Positions 11,409 to 23,444 of a DNA stretch of 64,000 nucleotides are shown piece by piece (positions within the stretch are counted from its first letter, which is position 1; each line of letters opens with the position of its first letter). The translations under genes and the position numbers were made by a program. This DNA comes from Entomortierella parvispora. Lineage: Eukaryota > Mortierellomycota > Mortierellomycetes > Mortierellales > Mortierellaceae. The notes under the pieces are model-generated. The model was not told the origin of the DNA. It made no database searches and was given only the letters and a program-made list of their open reading frames with translations. The DNA lies in NCBI GenBank assembly GCA_963573315.1, contig OY752150.1:1798001-1862000 (forward strand), written 5' to 3'.

Positions 11409-13560
11409 ATGGCCGCACACGTCAACGAAAAATCGGAATACGACCCTTCACAGGAAAAGTCCGATTCCCTTTGCGCCAATGAGAAAATCGAACTCCACGA
11501 GGAGCAGGATGAGTTTATACACGAGCCTAAGCAATTTACTGTGTATGTGAAAACTGCGAGCACTCTCATTCTCATCGGTATACAAGCTTGCCTCTCACCT
11601 TCTTCTAACCATTCATATTTCTCATTCTTTTGTTCACAGCCGTGCAGTTCTTGTCGGATCTATATTGGGACTTGTCGTCGCCGCCAGTAATATGTACACT
11701 GGTCTTAAAGCCGGATGGACCTTTGGAGCCGCCTTATGGGGCTCTATTTTCGGCTTCTTGCTCTTGAAAGCCCTGACCAAGATTACCGGCGGTATTTTTG
11801 GCCCCAAGGAGAACACGGTGTGCCAGACCGCCGCAACCGCTGCCGGAGGTCTATCTGCTGGATTTATTACGGCTATTCCTGCCATGTATCGTATGGATCT
11901 TATGGGTGGTAGGAAGCCCAGCGAGGATATCGTTGCGTTGTTGCTCTGGTCTATCTGCTCAGCCTTCTTTGGTATGTTTTTCGCCGTCCCTCTCCGCCAA
12001 CACTTTGTTATCAACCAAGATCTGGTTTTCCCAACCCCCCGCGCAGCCGCCGAAACCATCAAGAGTTTGCACAGAGCCGGTTCCAGCGCCGCCAAGGATG
12101 CTAAAGAATCTGGCATGGTCATGGGAGCGTCGTTCGGCATTTCAATGATTTGGGGTACTCTCGCCCACTTCATCCCAGGTCTCTTGGGTGATCTTCACAT
12201 TCTCTGGTATATCGGCAAGGCAGCTGGTAGCAATGCTATCATGGGCGCTGATATGAAATGGGGATGGGTTTTCTCTTGGGATTTTGCCTTCTTTGGTGCC
12301 GGTTTGATGACTCCCGGAAGCACTGTTTTCTCGTTCATGGCCGGAACTATCGTTGCTTTTGGTATTGCCGGGCCCTTGATGACAGATGCGGGTTACTTGT
12401 GGGGCAAATCCAGTTTCATTCCCCCGCCGAACGCAAATCCAACTTCAGTTGCCTCTGCCCAATCCTGGTTCATCTGGCCTGGTATTGCTTTCATGGTCTT
12501 CACTGCATTCTCCGAGCTCGCTGCCAACTGGCGCACTATCTACTTTTCTACCCAGGTCATTGTACATGAAGGTCGCAATGTCATCCGAATGCTGCTCAAA
12601 AAGGCTCCTCTGACTCGCGACGTAGCTAGGGCCACCAAGGATACGACACCAGAGCACGAGATGATTCCCACTTCCTGGTGGGTTAGTGGGCTACTCATTT
12701 CGACTCTCTTCACCATCTTGGTCATGTATTTCAACTTCCAGGTCCCCGTATACGCCAGTATCGGAGTGGTCATTTTGTCCTTCTTCCTAGCATTTGTCGG
12801 TCTTCAGTCCACTGGCGAAACTGACATCAACCCCACCGGCGCTATCGGCAAAGTTACTCAGCTGGTCTTTGCTCGTATCCCCAACCACGACCCCAAGATT
12901 GTCCAAAAGACGAACTTGATGTGTGCCAACATTGCCGCTGCTGCATGCTCTCAAGCTGTCGATATGGTTTCGGATCTCAAGACCGCGCAATTGACCAAGG
13001 CTTCGCCCCGCGCTATGTTAGGAGCCCAAATAGTTGGCTCGGTCTTTGCCATCGCTATTGCCATCCCCCTGTTCCTGCTGTATGCCGGTGCCTACCCCTG
13101 CATTCTTAAAGAGTCCACCGGCGGGGCGACATGCCAGTTCCCCACTCCTGCTGTGATTGCCTGGGAAGCTACATGCAAACTTTTGACCGGCGGTGGTACG
13201 ATTCCTAGGGAATCTATGATTCTCACCATCGTTGCTGGCGTCGTTGCTATTTTGAATGTCTTTATCCGCATCAAATTCGTGCCCGATGCATGGAGACCAT
13301 ACTGGCCCAACATGAACGCCTTCGGTCTTGGTTTCGTAAACACTGGACCCAACGTTCCTTGCTGTATGCTTATCGGCTGGGTCGCAGGCCAGTTGTGGTT
13401 GAAGTTTGGCAAAGCTTCTCATGGACGCCTGATGTATTCTGTGTCTGCTGGTCTTATCTCCGGAATTGGTATCGCTGGTGTGATCAAAGCTGCTCTTACT
13501 GTTGGCAGTGTTCCTGGTGGAAATGTAACTGTCGGTTGCGGCGACGGAGCCCTGTGTTAA
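11409..13560 (+). CDS. OPT-family oligopeptide/metal-chelate transporter
   Basis: Two exons, 11409-11542 and 11640-13560, joined in phase 2, give 684 residues. The short acidic N-terminus (MAAHVNEKSEYDPSQEKSD) is cytosolic. The junction restores KQFTVRAVLVGSILGLVV, the first transmembrane segment, directly followed by the family hallmark NMYTGLKAGWTFGAAL. Further hydrophobic segments occupy the rest, with the second hallmark GETDINPTGAIGKVTQLVF at about residues 390-410. Members move peptides, glutathione or metal-chelates across the plasma or organelle membrane with protons; the substrate cannot be read from sequence. An AATAAA at 13645 lies next to the left arm of the inverted-repeat element, which begins about 100 bp after the stop. 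Confidence 0.92.
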
Positions 13561-14789
13561 TTAGAAAAAAATCGCCTTCTTTTAGAAGGGATGAAGGAAT
13601 GAGTTAATCTTAGCGTAGGACTTGGTACATAGTAGCAGCCGAAAATAAATTCGAGGTTTTGTTGTGATCTTCCATCTGCCTTGCTATCGCCGGCGCGTAT
13701 CGGTTTCAAGGGTTATTTTACCTTAAGAGGCCCTAAGGCAAGCAATACAAATAGTCTGCATTGCACCATGTTGCACCACGAAAATTTGAGCCCAGTGCTT
13801 CTCACCGTGCCAACCTCGCGTCTTGCTTCTTCTCGTTCCCGTCACTTGTCGCCAACAAGGACTTGCCCAACCGTGGGTCAGGAGCTTCATTTTAAGGGGC
13901 CCAGTTCCCTGGACTATAAAAGAAACAGGCTGTGTTTACTTTTTTTTTTGGTCTCCTCTTTCCTCTTTCGGCCAATGTCTCAGTGTTTTTTTACCAGGTC
14001 ACGTGCAATTCAATTGCCTGCCTGCCTGCAATGCAAGAGTCGGACAGAGCATGGAACAGGGAACCCACAGACCATGGAGCTACAAAGGGAACATGGAGCG
14101 ATAGACAGATACACTACAGAGGGACAGAAAGCAAGGAAATGCAATGCAGAGTACGCATTCAATGTTTGAGTATGACAGAGCGTGGAAGGACAGACGGAGC
14201 GTAGAACCCATAGACAGACCATGGACCTACAAACACAGCATGGAACGTCAGACAGAGTATGGAACAGTAGTCAAATGCACTGTAGAGGGACAGAAAACAA
14301 GGAATGCAATGCAGAGGGACAGAAAGCAAGGAAATGCAATTTCCTCCGCAGACGCCGTCCATGATCGACAGGAAGGGAACAACCACAAGCACGGTCCACT
14401 CATTCGAACATGTTCCATCGCCGACCCAGCAATCAGTCTGTAAGCTCCACAGCCCGGCCACAAGCCAACATGTCCGCACCAACGACAGCCTCTCCCTGCT
14501 ATATACACCGTCGATATCATCTCGATAACTATCGCGTCAACTGTCGCGTCAACATCAAAGACACGTGTGGCGGTCGCTTGTGCGTACAGCAGCAACAACT
14601 GGACCTGTGGGAAAAGAAGACAGGACAAACCCCTTGACCGACGATGTTATCCTCAAAAGTACTCTAGGATGCCAACTGATAACCCAACATCAAACTTGGT
14701 TGGGGTTTGAACCCTATGAACGCACGGGCGAATGAGACGTGTCGAATTCTCTAAGCAATGCATTTTTGACTGACCCTTTGTTTTGTTAT

Positions 14790-16058
14790 AGGAACAACAA
14801 CGGTGCAACCGATGCCGAGAAGCCAAGTAGAAATGGATTCGGACTAGTGCCTAGTCAAGAGGGATGCTTCCAACGCAAAGAAGACCAAGTGTCAGGATGA
14901 AAAGCAAATGTGTAAGAAAGACAAGTGCACGACTACCAGTCCAGTCCTAATTGCGAGTCAGAATTGGTCATCTGCAAGTGTGGAAGCCTTGACTGACTTT
15001 AGCAACACCAGGTGTAGTGCGCGAAAATGAGACTGGATCATAAGTGAACCGACAGCACCCTGACTAACGCCCCGATTGTGGCCATTACAGGTACAATACC
15101 ACTACTATTACCATCGCGACCGCCAGCTGCAAGACTGGAGAAGCCAGCCGTACGACCGAGAAGGCTGAGTGTGAGTCGGACTTGCACTAGTGCAATAACC
15201 CAGGCTGGTGAGCAGGCTGAGTGTGAGACTGCGAAAGACAAGTGTAAGACAAAGAAAAATGTAAATCGGACCTGGACCACTGTAGGAGTAACAGTTCCAC
15301 AGCCGACACGGCGAAGGCTAAGTGTCAGGATCCAAGTGTGAGAGCTAGCACGCCAAGTGCAAGAAGGCTAACCCCGCTTGTGAGGTAGATCTGAGTCAGT
15401 GCGGTATTATAACGGAAGCAGGTTCTGATCCAATAATAACGAATGGCTCATTGACCAAATGCTTCTAATCTTGACCAATACAGACCAACAATGGAGCCTT
15501 CGAAGCAGGCAATGGTCAATGCGAGCTCGACTTAACCTCATGTCTGGCTGGAAAGATCAAGTGCAGCACGGATTTGAACCAATGCAGAGACAGGTGCAAA
15601 TCGGACTATGAAAAATGCAAAAACTGCTCAAGTGACCTTGATCCGGCCAGTCAGATTTGGATGATTGCTATAAGAACGGCTCGACAACTGATGAGGCCAA
15701 GAGCAAGTTCAAATCTGGATGTGCCGTCGATGGAGAAAGGGGGACAATGAATGTTAGTTTCGGATGCTAACCAATGGCATGTTACAAGCAGGTATGACAT
15801 TTTTGGATCGGTGCCAGAGCTCGGCAGCTGGCGTAGGCAAGTGCCAATACGATAAGGATGCATGTCTCTCTGACAACGCCCAGTGCCAAGCTGAGAACGA
15901 AATCTATATGAGTATATGAGAAGCAAGATCGCGATAATGCTTTGAACAACTGCAATATCAACTCGGGATATCTCCAACTAACCTAACAGAGCGCCTCGAT
16001 GGCCAAAAACGCGGGATCTACAATTTCCTTTGGGGTTTGGGTCATCTTTATGACCTAG
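14790..16058 (+). pseudogene. Decayed gene for a secreted-type Cys-rich repeat protein
   Basis: Between the inverted arms, short in-frame pieces repeat a pattern of Cys, three residues, Asp-Leu, two residues, Cys: AECESDL, AECETAKDKCKTK, AKCKKANPACEVDLSQCG, QCELDLTSC, KCSTDLNQCRDRCKSDYEKC, KCQYDKDACLSDNAQC. They are interrupted by stops (for example an in-frame TAG after CESDLH), frame shifts and apparent fossil introns with GTATT...TACAG and GTATATGAG...CTAACAG ends. The last piece ends in a hydrophobic tail, GSTISFGVWVIFMT, before a TAG, like a GPI-anchor signal. I infer a former surface or secreted repeat protein. No intact start is visible. Confidence 0.5.
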
Positions 16059-16499
16059 GCTCGCCAACCTACCCGTAGTGTTTGGCAAACCCTAGTTCGA
16101 CTGGCGAAGCCCTCTACGTCGGCCCTTTTAACTGGGCTGCCAATAGATATGATCAGTTTTTCAAAATCCAGAAAGCTCAACAGGGGAGGTGCTACGGATC
16201 AGGCTGGCAAATTGTACATCAATTTGCGTGCAGGGCTCTGTAGAGACAGGCAACAGCCAGGCTTTGGATCAATAAATGGAAGTGAAGTCGGTGCTGGGTG
16301 GACAGACATATTGCCGCCACTCAACAAAGCTGCACCTCAATCGCAGCAAGGCCGACCTATATTGGCAGAATGCGCCGCAACCATTGGAGAAATGTAATAT
16401 TGTTATTGTCACCCATCAATTCGAGCCCCGCCTGTGGCGACGTACACTCTTATTCTTTTCTACGATTCTAAGATGCCTGAAATCAGCGACTCTGCTAAG

Positions 16500-16600
16500 C
16501 TCTGTTCCATCATTTCCGCCTGAAGCTGTGGGGGCACCGGATTTCTTAGACACTGGCCCAAATAAACCAGAAAAAACAAAAAAAAACTCCGTCCCATCAT
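16500..16600 (-). repeat. Inverted fragment of the 7.4/7.9-kb dispersed repeat
   Basis: Reads CCTGAAGCTGTGGGGGCACC, then a TTCTTAGACACTGGCCCAAA core and an A-rich tract. This is the reverse complement of the blocks at 7410-7490 and 7868-7950, which have the T-rich tract and the word TTTATTTGGGTCA. Confidence 0.65.
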
Positions 16601-17568
16601 GGAAGGGTCATTGTTCTCAGCCCACTGCCAATGGCTTCATTGTAGGGGTGCCGAGATGATGTTCGCAGAGGTACATCAACAGAAACCAATACGACGTTGG
16701 ATATGCAAGAATTCACTCATGCCCTCCATCACTTAAAATGGATCCTATATCTTGAATTGTCTTTGTGGTAGTCGATGTGGGTTGACTCCAAAGACAATTC
16801 CAGTGGCCTCTTTTCTTCTTTGAACCTAACCTGTTCAAACCCCAACCAAGTTTGATGTTGGGTTATCAGTTGGCATCCTAGAGTACTTTTGAGGATAACA
16901 TCGTCGGTCAAGGGGTTTGTCCTGTCTTCTTTTCCCACAGGTCCAGTTGTTGCTGCTGTACGCACAAGCGACCGCCACACGTGTCTTTGATGTTGACGCG
17001 ACAGTTGACGCGATAGTTATCGAGATGATATCGACGGTGTATATAGCAGGGAGAGGCTGTCGTTGGTGCGGACATGTTGGCTTGTGGCCGGGCTGTGGAG
17101 CTTACAGACTGATTGCTGGGTCGGCGATGGAACATGTTCGAATGAGTGGACCGTGCTTGTGGTTGTTCCCTTCCTGTCGATCATGGACGGCGTCTGCGGA
17201 GGAAATTGCATTTCCTTGCTTTCTGTCCCTCTGCATTGCATTCCTTGTTTTCTGTCCCTCTACAGTGCATTTGACTACTGTTCCATACTCTGTCTGACGT
17301 TCCATGTTTCTTTTATAGTCGAGGGAACTGGGCCCCTTAAAATGAAGCACCTGACCCACGGTTGGGCAAGTCCTTGTTGGCGACGGGAACGAGAAGAAGC
17401 AAGACGCGATGTTGGCACGGTGAGAAGCACTGGGCTCAAATTTTCGTGGTGCAACATGGTGCAATGTAGACTATTTGTATTGCTTGCTTTAGGGCCTCTT
17501 AAGGTAAAATAACCCTTGAAACCGATACGCGCCGGCGATAGCAAGGCAGATGAAAGATCAGAACAAAA

Positions 17569-18083
17569 GGACTCTGCTTGTCGATCATATCAGGATACAG
17601 CTGATAGAGATTGTAGACGGGTAATCAGAGGGCACTACGAGGGGGGCTACTATCAGGGGGTCTTATTAGGACTCTGTGCACTGTTCGTAAAACCGGGTTT
17701 GGCTTTAGAGTCGACCTGCCATTAATTAAAAGACCTTTGGCAACACATCTTGCTCGTGAAAGCATTCTTCATCTGCTCCACGTCTGTGTACAGCCTGTAT
17801 AGATATTATTTTTCAGCCGCTGCATCTGCACGAGTATTTTTATACTTGTTGACCTCTATTCTTTTTAAGCCTGCTAGAAGCCAGTTGCTATTCAAGATGA
17901 ATTTTGTTGCACCATGCGTGCATCTTCCTTGGTGATAACTCTGACAAATGAGCGTCTTGACTTTTTCAGCATCAAATCAAAGACCGAATAAATGTTTAAT
18001 CAAGTGTAATAGATATTATTAGGTGAAGCTAGAAAGACGAACCACAGCTCATATGAATTTGGCTGTAAAGTTGAAGAGCTATT
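17569..18083. repeat. Duplicated 3' flank containing an SDR gene remnant
   Basis: From the right arm to about 17850 the sequence tracks 62000-62300 with many small differences. In the second location this DNA is the 3' end of a short-chain dehydrogenase pseudogene on the minus strand, so the stretch at about 17750-17850 is a smaller remnant of the same 3' end. The rest up to the UNC93-like gene holds nothing recognisable. Confidence 0.5.
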
Positions 18084-19454
18084 TTAAACCTTGGTCTCAC
18101 TAGCGTATTCCTGCTTCTCCTCAATGACACCTTCAACCGTAGAGTCCTCGATGGCTTTGAAAACCACAGGGGCGGCGCAGATGATTGACACAGCCACAAG
18201 AGCGACGCAGATCAAGATCTCACCCATGCCATGGCCGATAGCTGATTCAGGAGGGACCGCGGTGTTGCCGATAGGAGAGTTAGAGACCTGAGGGGCCAAA
18301 AGACCTCCAATGTTTTGGGCGAACTTGTAGAAACCAGAGAAACGGGCAACAACCTGCATGTCGTTCGAGAGGGAGCCCATCAACCAATAGGCGTAGGCTT
18401 GGAACATGGCATCGCAAATTCCATACACAAGATAGAGGAGGAAGAACTTGATCCATTCGCCGGTAGTGGTGATCATGTCGTAGTCGTGGAATCTGCCGAT
18501 ACCAATACCGGACTGGAAAGCAATACCACCACCCCAGGCGGCAATAAGGAAGGCAATAAGGACGAAGAAACCATAGCGACCACGAGTGCGGCGGGTCCAT
18601 TTGGGGCTATCCAACAAGGAGCCAAAGGCGACGGAAGCAACGATCTGAGCACCCCAGTAGAACATCGAGTCAAAAGCACGGGAGCGAACACTGTTGGGGT
18701 TGTTCAAAGAATTCAAAGAGAAGTGGTAGGTGTAAAACCAGTTTGAAGTGAAGAACATGGGGAAAAGAGCCAACATACGCCAGTCCTTGAAGAGACTCAA
18801 GATGGCCTTAATTTCGACGGTCGCCGACGAGAACTTGACGCTGGCAGCAGGGGTACCGTCAGAACGGGTAATCTTGCTAGATGGCAAGATCAGGAGTGAC
18901 AAGAAGCAACCAAAGACTGTGATGCAGATGAAGACAATGGAGGTTGCAGGGGCAACTTCTCCTGTGCTTTTGTCGTTCCACTGCATAGCCATTTGGATAA
19001 TGTTGCCGACGACAGCTCCAGCGTTGAAGATGCCCCAGAAGACGCCAAAGTACTTGCCCTTCTCACCCTCCGTTGGGTATCCCATCATGATCGCGCCTTG
19101 GGCACACCACAGACAACCGGCACCAATACCCAACAAGCAAGCGGCAACGACGATGAATGCAACCGATTGAATGTAGTGGTAGGCGAAGAACGACGAGAGG
19201 TAGAGGGAATAGGTCAGACCTCCGAAAAACAACAAAGCACGGTGACCAAACAGGTTGAAGAGACCACCGGCAATGAGAGAAGAGAAGGCGAACAAAACGC
19301 CAAGGGCAGTGCCGGCGTTGTTGGAAATGTGAGCATCAGCCGCCGTAAGACCAAAAGAACCGAGACCATTGACGGCGTTGTAAAAAGCGGGGAGACAGAA
19401 GAAAACAGCACCCAGGATAGCCACCTGGATTATGGGGTCGGCGAGACGAGCCAT
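18084..19454 (-). CDS. UNC93-like major-facilitator membrane protein
   Basis: 456 residues in one exon with about 11-12 hydrophobic segments, starting MARLADPIIQVAILGAVFF. Landmarks are FYNAVNGLGSFGLT after the first segment, LYLSSFFAYHY, GAGCLWCAQGAIMMGYPTE with the acidic/basic loop EGEKGKYFGVFW, and the late GICDAMFQAYAYWLMGSLS and RFSGFYKFAQNIGG motifs. These are typical of fungal DUF895/UNC93 proteins (PF05978), transporter-like proteins of uncertain substrate. The C-terminus is a short charged cytosolic tail. The ATG at 19454 is taken because the frame upstream is pyrimidine-rich leader without membrane character; an open frame does extend to 19673. Confidence 0.88.
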   Translation of the reverse strand: MARLADPIIQVAILGAVFFCLPAFYNAVNGLGSFGLTAADAHISNNAGTALGVLFAFSSLIAGGLFNLFGHRALLFFGGLTYSLYLSSFFAYHYIQSVAFIVVAACLLGIGAGCLWCAQGAIMMGYPTEGEKGKYFGVFWGIFNAGAVVGNIIQMAMQWNDKSTGEVAPATSIVFICITVFGCFLSLLILPSSKITRSDGTPAASVKFSSATVEIKAILSLFKDWRMLALFPMFFTSNWFYTYHFSLNSLNNPNSVRSRAFDSMFYWGAQIVASVAFGSLLDSPKWTRRTRGRYGFFVLIAFLIAAWGGGIAFQSGIGIGRFHDYDMITTTGEWIKFFLLYLVYGICDAMFQAYAYWLMGSLSNDMQVVARFSGFYKFAQNIGGLLAPQVSNSPIGNTAVPPESAIGHGMGEILICVALVAVSIICAAPVVFKAIEDSTVEGVIEEKQEYASETKV

Positions 19455-20800
19455 GGTGATAGAGAGAGGTAGAAGCGGATGGAAGAGAGAGGGGAAGAGT
19501 AAAGGAGATGGAAGAGGATGAAGGAGACCTGAGGGTAAGGGGAAAAAAAATGAAAGTTGTGGGCCTGAGGGCTTGTCTTTATAGTGGGAAGGATGAGAGC
19601 ATGTCCCCAGTTGATGGACAAAGAGCTCCTCTTGCGCCGACCAGGGGTTACATCGACAGATGCGAGATGGCACGCTGATAAACCCTTGTGTTCACGATCT
19701 TTTGCCCTTCTTTGTTGTGTTTTCCTTGCGACTGTCGTCCAAGGACCACGAGAACATCAAACATCGACAGCGCGAACACGATTGAGAGCGATAGCCCAGA
19801 TTCGCCAAACCATTTGCGATCAAAACAAACAAACCGGGCAAAGAGAAAACTCCACTCTCACGGTGAGGAGGTTAATCAAGGTTCGCCTTGTGTACAATCT
19901 CGCTTTCTCCCCTTCAGCCCTCGGTTGCCGCGCAGAGGGCGAGCTGAAATATGCTTTGGATTTTGCTTGGCAAAGTGACACAGCCCTCGTTTGCACATCC
20001 CGTTTCCGCTCAACTTTCCAACTTTCAGCTTTCCCGCACAGTCAAAGTTAGTCTCTCCCACAGTTAGACCATTTGATTTGATGGGCCCCTTTGCTGGAAC
20101 ATCGTAAACATGAAGGTCCGACAACCCTGGTGGGACGCCGACAGAGCAGAATAAATCTCATACAAGTCGACATCTCACTGCATCTGCGCACTGTAGACAT
20201 TGCCTAGTTCTTCATCCCAACACAAGATGACCCACAGGTAAACTATCGTTTCGGACGCTTGTCTGCTTGCGCGGCCACTGAACCCCACTCACGCGGAGGG
20301 GAGCTTAATCAAGGTTTGCGTTGCGTACAATCTCACTTTTTTCTTCTTCGGCGCTTCAGCCCTCTGTTGCTGCAACAGAAGGAACAAAAATATGATTTGA
20401 ATTTTGCTTGGCGAAGTGAGCAGAGCCCTCTTTTGTGCATCCCATCACGTCAACCTTCTCGCACAGCCACAGTTGTTCTCCCCCACATATACTTGCAGCA
20501 AGCCATGCCGATGCTCCATCTTCCTGCCTTGTTGGCACAACAGATGCCGCAGGAAAGTACCGAAGCCGTTAATGTCAATCTACCAGCGAGAAGGGGGATG
20601 CCACTACTTTAATTATTCAAGATAAAGACCTTAGCAGAAGAAAACTATTCCAACTTTGTCATCAAGGTTCTGAGCCTTCAAGTAGTGATGTCAAATCTTG
20701 GAGCGGTATGAATACAATCGCCACGCCTTTGATTTAGGTAGAAATGCCTCTGTCTCCTCAATTTTTTTTGTCCGCTTACTTCTCACCCATCCCAAAGACT
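19455..20800. repeat. Upstream region with a diverged direct repeat of about 210 bp
   Basis: The segments at about 19850-20062 and 20280-20490 are related head-to-tail copies. Both contain TTAATCAAGGTT(C/T)GC, TTCAGCCCTC, a GGATTTTGCTTGGC or GAATTTTGCTTGGC block, and a terminal GCACAGTCAAAG or GCACAGCCACAG block followed by TCTC-CCCACA. No gene was recognised in the remaining sequence up to the reductase gene. Confidence 0.6.
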
Positions 20801-22433
20801 TTACAAGTTCCAACTCTCGCGATAAAATTCAATGTCCCAGTTAGCCGCTTTCACTTGTTGTTGAACCATCTCGACAAAACCTTCAGGACCTCCGACAAGT
20901 AGCGACACGGTCTTTGGTACTTGATCCACTGACTCGTCCTTCTTCAAAGTCTGAATCAAAGCACCAATATCCATGCGACCAAAACTGAAAGCCACTTCAG
21001 ACGGGTCCCAATACCGATGATTGTCAAAAGATCTTATTCTAGAATCCGAATCCGACCACTTGCCATCGGCAGCTGACTGAGGAGTCAATTCAGTATCGTG
21101 CCTAATCTTTTCTGCCTTCTTGTTCGACTCCCAAATCTGAACACTTCTCGCAATTGCTACACCGGCATAGCAAGATCCAAACATGACAATCAGGTACACG
21201 ATGCCTGGAATCAAAGCATAGACCCATTGGCAGACAAATGTGATCCAGATACCTCGGCTAGTGTCAGTGAGGCAATACCGTGGACTTCCGTTCATTGTTT
21301 CCCAGTGGTATTTTCGGAGGCCGAAAAAGAAGGCTCCTGGCCAGGCTTTGAGCATGCATAGAGTGAAAATGTTGATAGTGGCCATTCTCCAGATGACCAT
21401 GCCGTGAGAAACGTCCTTGTGGGTTGGGAGGGTCTGTTCGTTGTAGGCACCAGATTTTGGCTTGATAATATTGTCGCTTTCATCAAGTTTGTCCTTGGTG
21501 CTGATATTCTTCCCGGACTCTACTACCTCGGCGTCGTTCGAAATACTGACCTCTGAAAAAACCGGTGGTGAGGCTGAAGGTGGAGTTGACGATGACAAAG
21601 ATGATGGCGACAACGATACCATGGAAACTACTGCGGCGAGTTTTTTATCCTGAATATGAGTAGAAGTGCGACGAGAAACAAAGATCATGACCTGCAGCCA
21701 TGGCTTGAACCGAGAATCGTATGTGATCTGGTGGAAGAACGATCCATAGGCATGAAGCTCGCTCTCTGTTCGGAAGCTACAAAACAGTCTGACCTTGATA
21801 TAAGCTGGACTGTTGGAGCTGGCGATCTGGGCTCCCACGGCTTTGATAAGTGACATGAAGGACACGATCGATGCACCGGCTGGTTGTGAATAGGGGGCAG
21901 AAAAAAGAGAGTTAATTAAGATACGGAGATGCTAAATTCTGTAAAAAAAGTAATTCAAAAAAAAATACCGACCTGCAAAAATGACCAAAACCTCTGACTT
22001 GAGGGCATCGTGTCGCTTGTCGCCAAAAATCCCATTCAAATTAACCAAAACTTGGATACTTCTCTGCTCCGAACGAGTACAAAGTCTCGCCAGATCTTTT
22101 GTCCAACTCTTGGCTTTCCCCGACTGCGAGACTCGAATATGGATTATCATTGAACAAGGGTCCTCTGGCCAGTATGAAGCAATTGTGAATGGGTGGTGGA
22201 GATGACCCAAGTCTGGGATCTGGACCGTGATGTAATCGCCAGGAAAATATGGCTTTATGGGCTCGGGCGAAGTCAGCTTCATGGAAATGATTTCGGCCTC
22301 GATATGGTAGGTACAGGTCGCTAGAGGGTGAATGGTGCGCGCCATCATGATTCTCGGCACGAAACGGTCAATAAGGAGAAGCATGAAGCTCGGAAACCTG
22401 TTGGAAGCAAAGAGGTTGTTGATGTTAATTTGG

Positions 22434-22466
<33 letters not shown>

Positions 22467-23444
22467 AATAACCATGCTGAGGCTTGGGAAGCAAACAGAT
22501 GAGGACGTACATGTAATACCATAGGATGGCAGTAGGGAAATGGAAGAGAATTCCAAAAAAAAACACGGCTGTCGCAACCCGGTGAACATATATGAAAATG
22601 GGGAAGACTTTGCGACGGAATTGAGGGAGTGCAAAGAATGAGAGGATGATGAGTGCGACCTGAAAAAATAATCAGTAATCATAGAAGAGCGTAAGTCAGA
22701 AGTTCAGTTTCTCATGTTCTTTGGCCACCACGTTTTTTTCTTAAAAAAAAAACTCACCCAAGCAAACACTCCTGGGATATAAATTATACCGTCCGTCTTG
22801 TCCGTGAAAGCGAAATTGGTCCAAAAGGTGTCCAAAATTGCGTTTGCCGTTACCTCACAGAGTCCATGTAGCGAAGCCCAAAACACCATAGCAAATCCAA
22901 GCCATCGGTGAACGGGGATCAAGTCTTGATAAGTGAATCCCAGGTTCTGCAGAATGGACCGACGTATCACCAAAAACATAATGATAGAAGTGTTCAGCAG
23001 AGTTGCCTGCGCACCACCAATTCCGATAGCCTTGAGGTACTCCAGAGACCCATTGGCAGAATCCCGACTCAGTGTCATGGCGATGGAAAACCAATAAAGA
23101 TTTAAAAACGCAATCAACACTGTGAGATACAAGGTTCTGTTCCTGTAACCAAAGCGCGAGTGACGGTCCATGAAAGAAACCGGCTCTCGGTCCTTTGGAG
23201 GAGTGATAACATTAGAGATGTAGTTTCGCCATTGCCGACCTGTTCGATAGTAACTCCCCCAGATGGTAGCAAGGTGGCCAATGAGAACTGGAAAGAGGCA
23301 GAAATGCGACCAGTACTTGTCGGACGCAGTCCACTCTGAGATTGGCTTCACAGGCTTGTACCATAAAATATAATAGTCTACAAAAGTCCATGCGATCATC
23401 AATGATATGCAAAAAGCTGAGAGGCCAACGTGAACGTAAGTCAT
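20801..23444 (-). CDS. Ferric-reductase-like transmembrane flavocytochrome (FRE/NOX superfamily)
   Basis: Four exons, 23444-22758, 22659-22511, 22397-21973 and 21879-20801, give 779 residues in one frame. The membrane domain carries the four haem-binding histidines as two H-x13-H pairs: HRWLGFAMVFWASLH (exon 1) and HRVATAVFFFGILFH (exon 2). Exon 3 begins the FAD domain with HHPFTIAS. Exon 4 has the NAD(P) half, ending with LLVGGPEGFVEMV. These enzymes pass electrons from NADPH through FAD and two haems to extracellular ferric or cupric chelates. An insertion at about residues 500-665 holds a Ser-rich stretch and two extra hydrophobic helices (about 582-607 and 632-661). A TG microsatellite lies in intron 2. 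The exon 2 donor (GTACGT) was chosen to keep frame; a GTATTA donor six bases earlier in the transcript also keeps it. Confidence 0.85.
22433..22465. repeat. (TG)n microsatellite inside a reductase intron
   Basis: About 33 bp of TG repeats in the second intron of the ferric-reductase-like gene. Confidence 0.9.

Larger units (their letters stand above)
13657..17568. mobile_element. 3.9-kb element with giant inverted arms enclosing a decayed gene
   Basis: The left arm (about 13657-14712) and right arm (16833-17568) are inverted copies of each other and very similar; a 126-codon frame is repeated without change on opposite strands at 14248-14628 and 16917-17297. Both outer ends show TTTTGTT(G/C)TGATCTT and then a CATCTGCCTTGC stretch. 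The right arm lacks about 320 bp present in the left arm (about 13930-14250). The centre carries a broken Cys-rich gene and one fragment of the dispersed repeat seen at 7.4-8.0 kb. A further copy of the arm, in the right-arm orientation and including the 320 bp, is at 61470-62000, and a weak partial copy is at 27840-28030. No transposase is seen, so it would be non-autonomous. Confidence 0.7.

Noticed and set aside
14248-14628. 126-codon frame repeated exactly at 16917-17297
   Set aside because: It lies in the inverted arms, has no domain, and related partial arms break it. Identity reflects the repeat, not a conserved protein.
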